12,676 nt of DNA, taken from NCBI GenBank assembly GCA_964619885.1, contig CAZUGA010000067.1:1-12676 (forward strand), given 5' to 3'. Source of the stretch: CAZUGA01 sp964619885 (GTDB lineage: Bacteria; Pseudomonadota; Gammaproteobacteria; Methylococcales; UBA1147). Position numbers and translations under genes: made by a program. The first letter of the stretch is position 1; each line of letters opens with the position of its first letter. The notes beneath the pieces were generated by a model. The model was not told the DNA's origin. It worked only from the letters and a program-made list of their open reading frames with translations, and made no database searches. Of this stretch, positions 1 to 7,509 are shown one piece after another.

Positions 1-827
1 GAATCGCTGTTCACGTTGCGCCAGAATCAGTGTTCAGATTGGGCCAGAATATGCATTGGTTGCAATCTCGCTTTGGTTTGGACGAGCAGATTATTGATAT
101 CGATAAATTTACCGGGGTCATCAAGTCTCATTGGAAGCAGGCTGGCGGACTGGCCGCCAATGTGGTTGGTACGATTTCCCGTTCGGGCGTGGCGGTTGCT
201 GCTGGTTTGATGAATTTGGTATTGGTTCCGGTAATAGGTTTCTATCTTCTGCGTGATTGGGATTTGATGGTCGCTCGAATTGGGGATTTATTACCCAAGC
301 GGATTAGGCCCGTGGTTACGCGTTTGGCAACCGAAGCCGACGAAGTATTGGGCGCATTTTTACGCGGACAATTTTCGGTCATGTTGGCTTTGGGCACGAT
401 CTACGCCGTTGGTTTATGGTTGATAGATCTTGAACTGGCTCTGCTTATCGGAATGGTAGCGGGACTAATTAGTTTTATCCCCTATCTGGGTTCTATAGTG
501 GGCGTGTTCGCGGCTTGTTTAGCGGCCATCGTTCAGTTTCACGATGTTTGGTCATTGATCCCGGTCTTAGCAGTATTCGGTGTCGGACAGATGTTGGAAG
601 GAATGGTGCTCACACCGTTACTGGTAGGTGATCGTATCGGTTTGCACCCGGTTGCGGTGATTTTCGCTGTACTCGCTGGGGGGCAATTATTTGGGTTTGT
701 CGGAATCTTATTGGCTTTGCCGGTAGCGTCCGTGATCATGGTATTGCTGCGTCACGTGCATGATTTATACAAGGACAGTGAGCTTTACACTGTCAATTCT
801 AGCGAAAGCGATTCCAATTTAGATTGA
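1..827 (+). CDS. PerM / AI-2E transporter family membrane protein, C-terminal part (5' truncated)
   Basis: The frame is open from the first complete codon at position 3, so the gene begins left of the window. About 275 codons remain of a family usually near 350 residues. Several long hydrophobic segments are visible: the one ending in PVIGFYLLRDW, then SVMLALGTIYAVGLWLI, LALLIGMVAGLISFIPYLGSIVGVFAACLAAI, and two near the C terminus. The pattern FIPYLGS, then GQMLEGMVLTPLLVGDRIGLHPVAVIFAVLAGGQLFG, then LALPVAS, is the conserved core of the AI-2E/PerM (UPF0118) family. Members are inner-membrane proteins linked variously to autoinducer-2 export, ion/proton antiport or unknown solute transport; the substrate here cannot be told. 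The C-terminal tail is short, polar and acidic. The GTG at 30 and the ATG at 51 lie inside the gene and are not likely starts. The gene converges on the protease gene at 896 across 68 bp with no clear terminator. Confidence 0.9.
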   Translation, partial: IAVHVAPESVFRLGQNMHWLQSRFGLDEQIIDIDKFTGVIKSHWKQAGGLAANVVGTISRSGVAVAAGLMNLVLVPVIGFYLLRDWDLMVARIGDLLPKRIRPVVTRLATEADEVLGAFLRGQFSVMLALGTIYAVGLWLIDLELALLIGMVAGLISFIPYLGSIVGVFAACLAAIVQFHDVWSLIPVLAVFGVGQMLEGMVLTPLLVGDRIGLHPVAVIFAVLAGGQLFGFVGILLALPVASVIMVLLRHVHDLYKDSELYTVNSSESDSNLD

Positions 828-895
828 TTTGATAATTTGGGTTTTAGTTTTTAGAATTCGTTGAGCCACTGGATTATGAAGTCTATGCCGATTCA

Positions 896-2020
896 TTATT
901 TTGGGTCGAATTTCTGAAAGATCAGCTTTTTGTGGGCGGGATCCATGCTGATCATGAATTCTCTAAGAAAGCTCATTCCCAATAGTCCGTCAACGCCATC
1001 GTTGGGTGCTTCGGGAAATATCATAGCTGCTACGCCGTTGACACGGGCGTCACCGACCTGGACGGACTTCAAAATTACCGGTTGGGCTTTAACTTGGGTG
1101 CCATTTGCCAGGGAAACCGGAATTTGATTCTGTGATGAGAGATTAATTTGCAACCGTCTGGCCATTGAGTTTGATAATGTGACGAAGGTCGCGCCGGTGT
1201 CCAACAGAAATCGGCCGTCAATTTTATCGTTCAAACGGACGGTAAGAATCATGTGTCCCTGGTTTCCGTCGTGCGGGACCTCTATATCCTGAAACTCGGT
1301 TGAAAAATCGCGGACGTGTTGGTCTATGGTGCTAAAGAAATAAGCGACTTGCTCGTCCGTCGGCGGATTCGCATATTGCTTTTTCTCGGTTTCTAGCTGG
1401 GTTTTGAAGTTGGCTAAATGCTGCAAATAATTGGCGATGGATTCGCGTAACGCTGAAGCTTCTTCGGTATCGTCCTGCAAGCCGCTTTTGATGATAACCG
1501 ATTGACTGGAAAGCTTGTTCTGTCTTTTTACTAGATTATTGTAACGATCTACGTTATCCGTAGGAACAATCTGTTGGAGGTGTTGAGCAATTACCGCCAT
1601 ATCCGATTTGATATTTGTGAGATCTTTAAATAATTTTGTGCGCCGGCGTTGAAGCAGCGAGTTTCTGTTTTTCGCTTTTGCAGCCAGTTTCCGGTTTGAT
1701 TCTAGTGTATTGAACGCATCGGCAAGCTCATTGAGGCCAGGTGGTACATATTTACCTTTGGAGAAATACTGTTTTTGCCATTGGCCCTGCAGTGCGTCGG
1801 ATTCTGTTCGCTCGATGGCTGCAACTTGGTTTTTTTTGAAGGAAATAGTTCCAAGACCAATATTTATGGTGACTTCCGTTGCGTTCTCTTTTTTGATTAT
1901 GCCCTCAAAACTTTTGCCATTTTTAAGTTTAACGACATCCGCGCACAGCGAGGTATGAAATGCCAACGCGAGAAAACAAGCGGTTAATTTTAGAATTTGA
2001 TTGGGCATTCTGGACGGCAT
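896..2020 (-). CDS. Exported coiled-coil protein with C-terminal retropepsin-like aspartic protease domain
   Basis: The 374-residue product starts with a basic stretch and a hydrophobic signal peptide (about residues 8-26) ending TSLCA, so it is probably exported to the periplasm. The residue before that Cys is Leu, so it is not a good lipobox. Residues about 28-72 (VVKLKNGKSFEGIIKKENATEVTI...) look like a small beta-barrel module. Residues about 100-215 are charged, heptad-like and probably coiled coil. The C-terminal 120 residues carry the single-domain aspartic protease signature: LLDTGAT at 272-278 with catalytic Asp274, and the hydrophobic-hydrophobic-Gly element DGLLGMSFL at 344-352. 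Single-copy domains of this clan act as homodimers. The substrate is unknown. The start is either ATG 2020 or the in-frame ATG 2008, five codons in; neither has a strong ribosome site. It has its own promoter (2053-2081) and faces PerM tail to tail. Confidence 0.82.
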   Translation of the reverse strand: MPSRMPNQILKLTACFLALAFHTSLCADVVKLKNGKSFEGIIKKENATEVTINIGLGTISFKKNQVAAIERTESDALQGQWQKQYFSKGKYVPPGLNELADAFNTLESNRKLAAKAKNRNSLLQRRRTKLFKDLTNIKSDMAVIAQHLQQIVPTDNVDRYNNLVKRQNKLSSQSVIIKSGLQDDTEEASALRESIANYLQHLANFKTQLETEKKQYANPPTDEQVAYFFSTIDQHVRDFSTEFQDIEVPHDGNQGHMILTVRLNDKIDGRFLLDTGATFVTLSNSMARRLQINLSSQNQIPVSLANGTQVKAQPVILKSVQVGDARVNGVAAMIFPEAPNDGVDGLLGMSFLREFMISMDPAHKKLIFQKFDPK

Positions 2021-2052
2021 GACGGACCATTTTTAATTCGGAGTAAACTGAA

Positions 2053-2081
2053 ATTATAGGACGTAATCCGTTCGGTGACAG
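2053..2081 (-). promoter_or_regulatory. Sigma70-type promoter of the retropepsin-like gene
   Basis: Read on the minus strand, CTGTCA (2081-2076, four of six matches to TTGACA) is followed by a 17-nt spacer and a perfect TATAAT (2058-2053). Transcription would begin near 2046, giving a leader of roughly 25-40 nt before the start at 2020 or 2008. This suggests the gene is transcribed separately from pmpB upstream. Confidence 0.6.
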
Positions 2082-2214
2082 GGATTTCTGAATAGAAAAA
2101 GCAATCTAGGATAGTACTGAGCAATGGATCACGTTTTAACGTCGATGTTGGAAAACCAATGTGGGAACATCAAGGGTTAACAAACAGTAGAAAAATTTTA
2201 ATTCAGTTTGCGTT

Positions 2215-2628
2215 CTAGTCTTTGAAAAACCATTTGTGTAGAAGAAATCCGCTGGCAATCGAGAGGACAATAATGATGGAATTAATAGAACCCAGTCCTA
2301 AACTTGCGACAGCCGGTCCTGGACAATAGCCTGTCATTCCCCAACCCACACCAAAAAGTGCCGCACCGGTTATAAGCTTGTAATCGATATCGGACCGTGA
2401 CGGTAACCTGAATTTATTGGCGAGCAGGGGTTTGCTTGTTTTCAATATGATTCGAAAGGAGAACAGCGTAACCAATAATGCGCCAGCCATGGTAAACAAT
2501 AAAGTTGGATCCCAATTACCGGTAACGTCCAAAAAATTTAATACGCGGTTTGGATCGATCATTTGGGAAACGCTTAGACCAATGCCAAAGATAAATCCTG
2601 CAATTGCGGTGATGAATAGTTGTTTCAT
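2215..2628 (-). CDS. YeeE/YedE-family sulfur transport protein, PmpB-like half
   Basis: A 137-residue, very hydrophobic protein with about four membrane segments (residues about 4-22, 43-62, 85-100 and 112-131). The motif GWGMTGYCPGPA at 95-106 is the C-terminal hallmark of the YeeE/YedE (DUF395, 'sulphur transport') family, whose full-length members such as TsuA take up thiosulfate through conserved cysteines; Cys102 is the matching residue. At 137 residues it is about half the size of TsuA-type proteins and is the natural partner of the gene upstream. Its ATG overlaps the upstream stop by 4 nt (2625-2628), so the two are translationally coupled. The start DPNRVLNFLDV...GNWDP is typical of the DUF6691/PmpB branch. 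The substrate (thiosulfate or another sulfur species) is inferred from the family only. Confidence 0.85.
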   Translation of the reverse strand: MKQLFITAIAGFIFGIGLSVSQMIDPNRVLNFLDVTGNWDPTLLFTMAGALLVTLFSFRIILKTSKPLLANKFRLPSRSDIDYKLITGAALFGVGWGMTGYCPGPAVASLGLGSINSIIIVLSIASGFLLHKWFFKD

Positions 2629-3056
2629 GATGTCAAATGCGCAACGTGTCGGATGACCAATACAGTGATAGCTCCGGCCAACATAAATACGCTCGTTGCG
2701 ACAAATGATCTTGACGAACGGCGGGATATGCCGCAGATCCCATGCCCGCTGGTGCAGCCATTGCCGAGACGCGTTCCAAACCCAACCAATATGCCGCCTA
2801 TGATTAGTAATAACTTTGGGTATGATGAGCTAGGGGCGAATGTTGGGGGGGCGATCTGACTATACGCAATAACCCCTACAATCATGCTACACAGATAAAT
2901 AAACCGCCAAAGCCATTCCCCGTCTTTCGGGCTGAGCAATGCTGACATGATTCCGCTGATGCCAGTAATTCTACCGTTAAAAAATAATAATATACTGATG
3001 CTAATGCCGATCAAAATCCCACCGATTAATCCGGTGAGTGGAGCGAAATTCTCCAT
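2625..3056 (-). CDS. YeeE/YedE-family sulfur transport protein, PmpA-like half
   Basis: The chosen start is ATG 3056 (protein begins MENFAPLTGL, 143 residues), because AAAGG lies 8 nt upstream. A longer frame begins at 3110, but that would run 23 nt into the preceding porin gene and adds 18 residues foreign to the family. The product has about four membrane segments (residues about 8-26, 50-68, 82-97 and 118-137). GFGTRLGNGCTSGHGICG at 92-109 is the N-terminal-half hallmark of YeeE/YedE sulfur transporters, with Cys101 in the position of the substrate-handling cysteine. With its downstream neighbour it should rebuild a complete two-half transporter in the inner membrane. The spacing from the porin stop is only 31 nt with no hairpin, so all three genes probably share a transcript. 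Confidence 0.87.
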   Translation of the reverse strand: MENFAPLTGLIGGILIGISISILLFFNGRITGISGIMSALLSPKDGEWLWRFIYLCSMIVGVIAYSQIAPPTFAPSSSYPKLLLIIGGILVGFGTRLGNGCTSGHGICGISRRSSRSFVATSVFMLAGAITVLVIRHVAHLTS

Positions 3057-3087
3057 ATGGAGCGCCTTTGTTATTGTTATTAGTGGA

Positions 3088-4515
3088 TTAGAACTTCCAG
3101 GAAAAGCCAAATTCTAACGAGTTTTGGCGCATCTTGATAGAGCCCGGTACACCAAATGCGGTAGTTGCGGTGTTTATCGTTTCATTGAAGGCGTGCATGT
3201 AGGCAAAATTCCATTCAATATTATCGTTAGGACTATAGGTAAACCCAGTCGTTGCATGGTGTTGGTTAACCGCCAAAGAAATGATATTGAATAACAGCTG
3301 ATTTGGCGGGATAGGACTGTCGTTGTAACTGTAGCCCGCGCGCACGGTCCAGTGTTGATTAACTTGGAATTGAAGCCCGATACGGTAAACGTTAATATCT
3401 TCCCAGCCAAACCCCAGGCCGTTGTCCGAACCTAGAAGGCCAGCCCCCTGGGGTATCGATGGACCAAATCTGCTGGGAACCGGTCCAGGGTTGCCGACCG
3501 CCTTTACGTCGCTGTAGAAAATACGTTGGTAGTCAAACGATATTAAAAAGTTATCTATCGGTCTGAAGGCTATACCGGCTGCGATATTGGCGGGAATGTC
3601 AAAGCTGCCTTGTTCGGCGAACAGCTCTTTATATTTATCGAATTTGGTCATATAAATTCGTGTAGCACCAGAGAGTCCCAACGTGATCATGGGGTGAATT
3701 TGGCCAATCCATCCCAGCCGTGCTCCTATTCCGAAGGCCCAGTCGTAACCCTTGTTTGTCAGGTTTTCGGATGGGACAAATCCTGGGGTCAATGGGCCAA
3801 ATCCGCCGGGCGAGCACGCTGCGGGGTTTTGCGTTGCGCCGGTATTGGTAAAACATTGGAAATTTCCGAGGCCGTAGGCTTTAAAATATTGCGTAGACAA
3901 TAGTACGGAAAGTCCCAGAGTGTGGTTTGGGTGGAGTTGGTATGCCAACGTTGGCGCTATAATCGCTTGGCCCAGGTCGACACCCAATTGGGCGGTGTCC
4001 GGCGTACCGGTTTTAGTGCCTTCGGGTACGGTTGCGGCTGCGGCTCTACCTCCGAAGGCTGCGGCACCCAGAACCGCTGCCGTCTCGTCATAAATGTTTC
4101 TACGGTATCGGGTGTTCATGCCGCCGTTGGCGTACAAGGTAACCCCCCAGCTGAATTGGTCGTTGATTCGCCGGCTGAATCCGCCACCGGGTATAAAAAA
4201 GTAGTTGCGACTGCTTTTGTCTCTGACCTCAAAACTGCCGCCAGCAACTCGGGGGTCCAGCGCGGCCTCTCGAATTGGGCTGAATATTCTTAAACTCAAG
4301 TCGACTCTTTCCCCAATCAAACCCATACCGGCCGGGTTTGTCGCAGCGGCCATAGCGTCCTGAGGTGCAGCAACAGTCGCACCGGCCATACCGACTGATT
4401 TTGGACCGTATCCTAACGCGAAATAACCAGTTGTCGCCTGACAGGTCGACGAAAGAATTAACACGCATAAGCTTGCGTTAGCAATCGATATGTTTTTTGA
4501 TTTCATGATTTTCAA
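3088..4515 (-). CDS. OmpP1/FadL/TodX-family outer membrane channel
   Basis: The N terminus is a signal peptide (basic start, hydrophobic core SLCVLILSS, cleavage likely after CQA at residue 27). The mature start TTGYFALGYGPKSVGMAGATVAAPQDAMAAATNPAGM is diagnostic of the FadL/OmpP1/TodX family, whose N terminus plugs a 14-stranded barrel. The rest alternates polar and aromatic residues as in beta strands and ends SLEFGFSWKF, with the C-terminal Phe expected of an outer-membrane barrel. Length (475) is normal. Family members pass hydrophobic molecules such as long-chain fatty acids or aromatics; the ligand here is unknown. Residues 220-250 hold a Cys pair (QCFTNTG...AACSPGG) that could form a loop disulfide. 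Start choice is open: TTG 4515 has AGGA 10 nt upstream, whereas ATG 4506, three codons in, has no Shine-Dalgarno at normal distance. It leads into the pmpA/pmpB pair. Confidence 0.9.
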   Translation of the reverse strand: MKIMKSKNISIANASLCVLILSSTCQATTGYFALGYGPKSVGMAGATVAAPQDAMAAATNPAGMGLIGERVDLSLRIFSPIREAALDPRVAGGSFEVRDKSSRNYFFIPGGGFSRRINDQFSWGVTLYANGGMNTRYRRNIYDETAAVLGAAAFGGRAAAATVPEGTKTGTPDTAQLGVDLGQAIIAPTLAYQLHPNHTLGLSVLLSTQYFKAYGLGNFQCFTNTGATQNPAACSPGGFGPLTPGFVPSENLTNKGYDWAFGIGARLGWIGQIHPMITLGLSGATRIYMTKFDKYKELFAEQGSFDIPANIAAGIAFRPIDNFLISFDYQRIFYSDVKAVGNPGPVPSRFGPSIPQGAGLLGSDNGLGFGWEDINVYRIGLQFQVNQHWTVRAGYSYNDSPIPPNQLLFNIISLAVNQHHATTGFTYSPNDNIEWNFAYMHAFNETINTATTAFGVPGSIKMRQNSLEFGFSWKF

Positions 4516-4527
4516 TTTTTATTGTTC

Positions 4528-4543
4528 CTAATCATAAGATTAG
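4528..4543. repeat. Perfect inverted repeat in the leader of the FadL-family gene
   Basis: CTAATC-ATAA-GATTAG has two exact 6-nt arms around a 4-nt centre and sits 12 nt upstream of the TTG start. It could be an operator half-site pair or a small RNA hairpin near the ribosome site. No matching second copy was seen in the window. Confidence 0.4.
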
Positions 4544-4738
4544 TTGACTTATACGTGTATTACTTAATATTTCGTGTTGAGTGGGAAAGGTGATGAATTC
4601 GGGATTCGATATTCTGCAATTCCATGAATTCAGGCGTTCGTGTTGGTCTGCGATTAAACGATTCGCGTGTCTACACCGGAGTGGTCTAAATTTTTAATTG
4701 CAACTGGATACTTTAAATTAATCAGGTCAATGTATGGA

Positions 4739-5395
4739 TTATTGCAAAACGGTAACGCCAGAAACTGAACTGATAACGGCAATATCGGCTTTACGCATTG
4801 CAAACAACCCCGTCGTAACTACACCGGGGATATTGTTTAATCTATTTTCCAATTCAACAGGTTCAATGATTTCAAGATTATATATATCCAGAATATGGTT
4901 ACCGTTGTCGGTAACGAAATTCTCGCGAAATTGAGGTTGGCCACCGATTTTAATGATTTCCCGGGCGATAAAACTGCGCGCCATAGGAATGACTTCGATA
5001 GGGAGCGGAAATTGGCCTAGTAAATCAACTTGCTTGCTATCATCGGCGATACAGATAAATTTTTTGCTGGCACCAGCTATAATTTTCTCGCGTGTGAGCG
5101 CACCGCCTCCGCCTTTGATCATTTGCAATTGATGATTTATTTCGTCTGCGCCGTCGATGTAGGTTTCTATGCTTCCCGCATCGCTTAATTCCATTACCGG
5201 AATACCCAGATGTTTCAGCCTAGACGTGCTGGCTTCTGAACTGGACACAGTGCCCTCGATGTCCGATTTATAGTCAGCCAATAAGTCTATAAAGTGGTTA
5301 ACCGTAGAGCCCGTTCCAATTCCTAGAACGGCGAAGTGGCTTATCTGTCCTATTGCTGCTTCGGCTGCTTTACGTTTTAGATCGTCTTGTGACAT
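4739..5395 (-). CDS. rpiA: Ribose-5-phosphate isomerase A
   Basis: Interconverts ribose 5-phosphate and ribulose 5-phosphate in the non-oxidative pentose-phosphate pathway (cytoplasmic). The 218-residue length is the normal RpiA size. The family motifs appear in order: GIGTGSTVNHFI at 25-36 (phosphate binding), SSEAST at 52-57, YIDGADEI at 79-86 and KGGGGALTREK at 94-104. The active-site residues known from E. coli RpiA (Asp81, Asp84, Lys94, Glu103) all fall at the same numbers here. ATG 5395 starts the standard MSQDDLKRKAAEAA and has no evident Shine-Dalgarno; a well-placed promoter lies just upstream. It is divergent from ilvA, as I recall is also the case for rpiA and ilvA in pseudomonads. 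Confidence 0.97.
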   Translation of the reverse strand: MSQDDLKRKAAEAAIGQISHFAVLGIGTGSTVNHFIDLLADYKSDIEGTVSSSEASTSRLKHLGIPVMELSDAGSIETYIDGADEINHQLQMIKGGGGALTREKIIAGASKKFICIADDSKQVDLLGQFPLPIEVIPMARSFIAREIIKIGGQPQFRENFVTDNGNHILDIYNLEIIEPVELENRLNNIPGVVTTGLFAMRKADIAVISSVSGVTVLQ

Positions 5396-5427
5396 CGGGT
5401 TGATTGCGGATTGTAGAACACGGCGAG

Positions 5428-5456
5428 ATAATAACTGGCTTGGTCTGCAATGTCAT
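5428..5456 (-). promoter_or_regulatory. Sigma70-type promoter of rpiA
   Basis: On the minus strand, ATGACA (5456-5451, five of six to TTGACA), a 17-nt spacer and TATTAT (5433-5428, five of six to TATAAT). The start of transcription would be near 5421, about 25 nt before the rpiA ATG at 5395. Confidence 0.65.
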
Positions 5457-5567
5457 TCTCTAGCGTTGCTTGGAATCTATGATACTGAATTTGTTGGCGA
5501 TCTGTATCTCAGATAATGCTATATTGCGGCGTGCCGAATAACTTTGCCTAACGTTGATCAATCAGTA

Positions 5568-7097
5568 ATGTCCAATAAATATATAGAAAAAATTCTGCGT
5601 GCCCGGGTTTACGATATTGCAGAAGAAACACCGCTGGAATTTGTCCCCAATTTATCTAAACGCTTGGAAAATTCCGTTTATTTGAAACGCGAAGATCTAC
5701 AGTCGGTATTTTCTTTTAAACTTAGGGGGGCGTATAACAAAATCAGCTTGCTAGATGAACGGGCTAGAAATAAAGGTGTGATCGCTGCATCCGCTGGAAA
5801 TCATGCGCAAGGGGTCGCATTATCGACGCACAAACTTGGCATAAAGTCGATGATCGTTATGCCCAAGACAACACCTGAGATCAAGGTTAAATCCGTACGC
5901 CGGCTGGGATCGAAAATAGTTTTATTCGGTGATTCCTACGACGAAGCTTACCAACGTGCCCGGGTAATTGCGGCCGAAAAAGACATGACTTTTGTCCATC
6001 CTTACGATGACCCGGACGTCATTGCCGGCCAAGGCACTATTGCGGTTGAGATTCTGCGGCAGAATATGGGTGAAATTAATGCCATATTTGTCCCTGTTGG
6101 TGGCGGCGGTTTGATTGCGGGTATTGCGGCCTATGTAAAATTTGTGCGTCCTGAAATTCGAGTCATTGGGGTTGAGCCTGAAGATGCCGATTGTTTGAAT
6201 AGAGCGCTTAAAGCGAACCGGCGCGTCGTTATTAAACAGGTTGGGATATTTGCAGATGGAGTTGCGGTTAAGCAGGTGGGTAAAGAACCGTTCCGTTTAG
6301 CGCACCGTTATGTTGATGAGGTTATAACGGTCAACACCGATGAAATTTGTGCAGCGATCAAGGATATATTCGACGATACCCGTTCGATCGCCGAACCAGC
6401 TGGTGCGTTAGGAGTGGCTGGAATTAAAAAATATGTAGATCGAGAGCATGTTAAAGATCAATGCTTGATAACTATAGAAAGCGGTGCCAACATCAATTTC
6501 GATCGATTGCGCTACGTCGCTGAACGAGCCGAGGTTGGGGAGCGGCGAGAGGTGTTGTTTTCGGTAACGATCCCTGAGCAGGCGGGGAGTTTTCTTAAAT
6601 TCTGTAAGTTTTTGGGTAAGCATAATATTACAGAATTTAATTATCGATTCTTTGATAAGGAACAAGCCAATATTTTTGTTGGGGTTGCCGCTGGGGGGGA
6701 AGAGCGAGAGCGAGAATCGCTTATTGAAGCGCTGCGAGACCAAGGTTTCCCGGTTCAGGATATGACCGATAACGAGCTGGCCAAGGAGCACATGCGCTAT
6801 ATGGTAGGTGGCCATGCTCCACGTCTGGTGAACGAAGTGGTTTATAGCTTTGAGTTTCCGGAGCGCCCCGGTGCGTTGTTAAAGTTTTTATCGGCGATTG
6901 GTGTTCGTTGGAATATAAGTTTATTCCATTATAGGAATCATGGTGCAGCATACGGTAGAGTGTTGATGGGCATTCAAGTTCCACGCGCTGAGCGTAAGAC
7001 CTTTACCGGCTGTTTGGATGCATTGGGCTTTGCCTACCGAGATGAAACGCGCAATCCGGCATATCAAATATATGCAGGCGGAACTCAAACCGAATGA
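5568..7097 (+). CDS. ilvA: Threonine ammonia-lyase, biosynthetic, long two-ACT-domain form
   Basis: PLP enzyme converting threonine to 2-oxobutanoate and ammonia, the first committed step of isoleucine synthesis. With ATG 5568 the product is 509 residues, beginning MSNKYIEKILRARVYD, which matches pseudomonad-type IlvA starts; a TTG eight codons upstream (5544) keeps the frame but adds nothing conserved. The PLP lysine is Lys51 in SFKLRGAYN, with SAGNHA at 75-80 and the phosphate-binding GGGGL at 178-182. Residues about 328-400 and 423-495 are the two ACT-like regulatory domains (VTIPEQAGSFLKFC...ITEFNYR and FEFPERPGALLKFL...WNISLFHYRNHG), the site of isoleucine inhibition and valine relief in the E. 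coli enzyme. No leader peptide with isoleucine-codon runs or attenuator hairpin was seen before the gene. It converges on the 6S RNA/zapA block. Confidence 0.97.
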   Translation: MSNKYIEKILRARVYDIAEETPLEFVPNLSKRLENSVYLKREDLQSVFSFKLRGAYNKISLLDERARNKGVIAASAGNHAQGVALSTHKLGIKSMIVMPKTTPEIKVKSVRRLGSKIVLFGDSYDEAYQRARVIAAEKDMTFVHPYDDPDVIAGQGTIAVEILRQNMGEINAIFVPVGGGGLIAGIAAYVKFVRPEIRVIGVEPEDADCLNRALKANRRVVIKQVGIFADGVAVKQVGKEPFRLAHRYVDEVITVNTDEICAAIKDIFDDTRSIAEPAGALGVAGIKKYVDREHVKDQCLITIESGANINFDRLRYVAERAEVGERREVLFSVTIPEQAGSFLKFCKFLGKHNITEFNYRFFDKEQANIFVGVAAGGEERERESLIEALRDQGFPVQDMTDNELAKEHMRYMVGGHAPRLVNEVVYSFEFPERPGALLKFLSAIGVRWNISLFHYRNHGAAYGRVLMGIQVPRAERKTFTGCLDALGFAYRDETRNPAYQIYAGGTQTE

Positions 7098-7226
7098 AAT
7101 TAGCAGATGGCAAGTTAGTTGGGTATGGAATTCAGTAATTGCTTTTGCTTGATTAGCCGGATTCGAAATATCGTAATCAGTAATAGTTCATCCGAGTCGC
7201 CCATCTTAATTCTGTAGATGATGGCA
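7098..7226. other. Gap between ilvA and the 6S RNA 3' end, no gene seen
   Basis: This is the convergent space between ilvA and the minus-strand 6S RNA. I find no open frame of note and no convincing terminator for either side. The best hairpin (CATCT/AGATG, around 7202-7220) has a 9-nt loop and no T run. Confidence 0.5.
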
Positions 7227-7412
7227 GCATCCCCCGCCTGCGCCGTAACGAACTTTTGCCCTTGAACCAGTAGGCTCAGGTGGGAGCGTTGATGGCAAAT
7301 CAGGCTTTCCGCTCGTGGCGGACTTGCACAACATCGCCAAATCTAACACACCCTAGGTTGAAAATTAGGCTCAAGAATTAACCCAGAACGTTTCGTACGC
7401 TGCAGGGGATGC
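7227..7412 (-). ncRNA. ssrS: 6S RNA
   Basis: Global regulator RNA that mimics an open promoter and binds sigma70 RNA polymerase in stationary phase. The call rests on three points. First, position: it is immediately downstream of zapA on the same strand, the usual gammaproteobacterial place. Second, fold: the 5' end GCATCCCCTGC (from 7412) pairs with GCAGGCGGGGGATGC at the 3' end (to 7227); GCGTACGAA then pairs with TTCGTTACGGC; CTTGAGCC (7375-7368) pairs with GGTTCAAG (7268-7261); and an apical hairpin TCCGC-CACGA-GCGGA spans 7322-7308. Together these give the closing stem, central bubble and apical arm. Third, the 3' GGTTCAAGGGC block is like that of E. coli 6S. Length is about 186 nt, normal for the family. 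The ends are inferred from the stem and could shift by a few bases. Confidence 0.87.
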
Positions 7413-7420
7413 ATAACCAT

Positions 7421-7426
7421 AGTGTA
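7421..7426 (-). promoter_or_regulatory. Probable -10 element of the 6S RNA promoter
   Basis: TACACT on the minus strand (7426-7421) lies 8 nt before the inferred 5' end of 6S RNA at 7412. No good -35 is seen at the right distance (TAACCA at 17 nt is three of six), so the promoter call is tentative. Confidence 0.4.
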
Positions 7427-7509
7427 CAACGGTTTTGCGGATTTGGTTAGGGTGGGGTTTGCAAGTAGCCTTGGATATCTCGCTTTAGCTTGCCGGTTTA
7501 CGGAATGAC

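Noticed and set aside
2131..2142. Inverted repeat ACGTT-TT-AACGT downstream of pmpB
   Set aside because: Only five pairs, expected by chance in AT-rich intergenic DNA, with no T run.
3057..3110. N-terminal extension of the PmpA-like gene from 3110
   Set aside because: It would overlap the porin's 3' end and lacks family similarity; ATG 3056 has a proper ribosome site.
3610..4293. Plus-strand open frames of about 97 and 123 codons within the porin gene
   Set aside because: They lie antisense to a clear FadL-family gene, resemble no family and have no ribosome sites.
5544..5567. TTG start for ilvA eight codons upstream of the ATG
   Set aside because: No conserved residues are added and no ribosome site is seen; the ATG at 5568 matches the family start.
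5457..5567. Attenuator, leader peptide or riboswitch before ilvA
   Set aside because: No isoleucine-, valine- or leucine-rich small frame and no terminator-like hairpin; GATAAT and TATATT near 5513-5526 lack a -35 at proper spacing.
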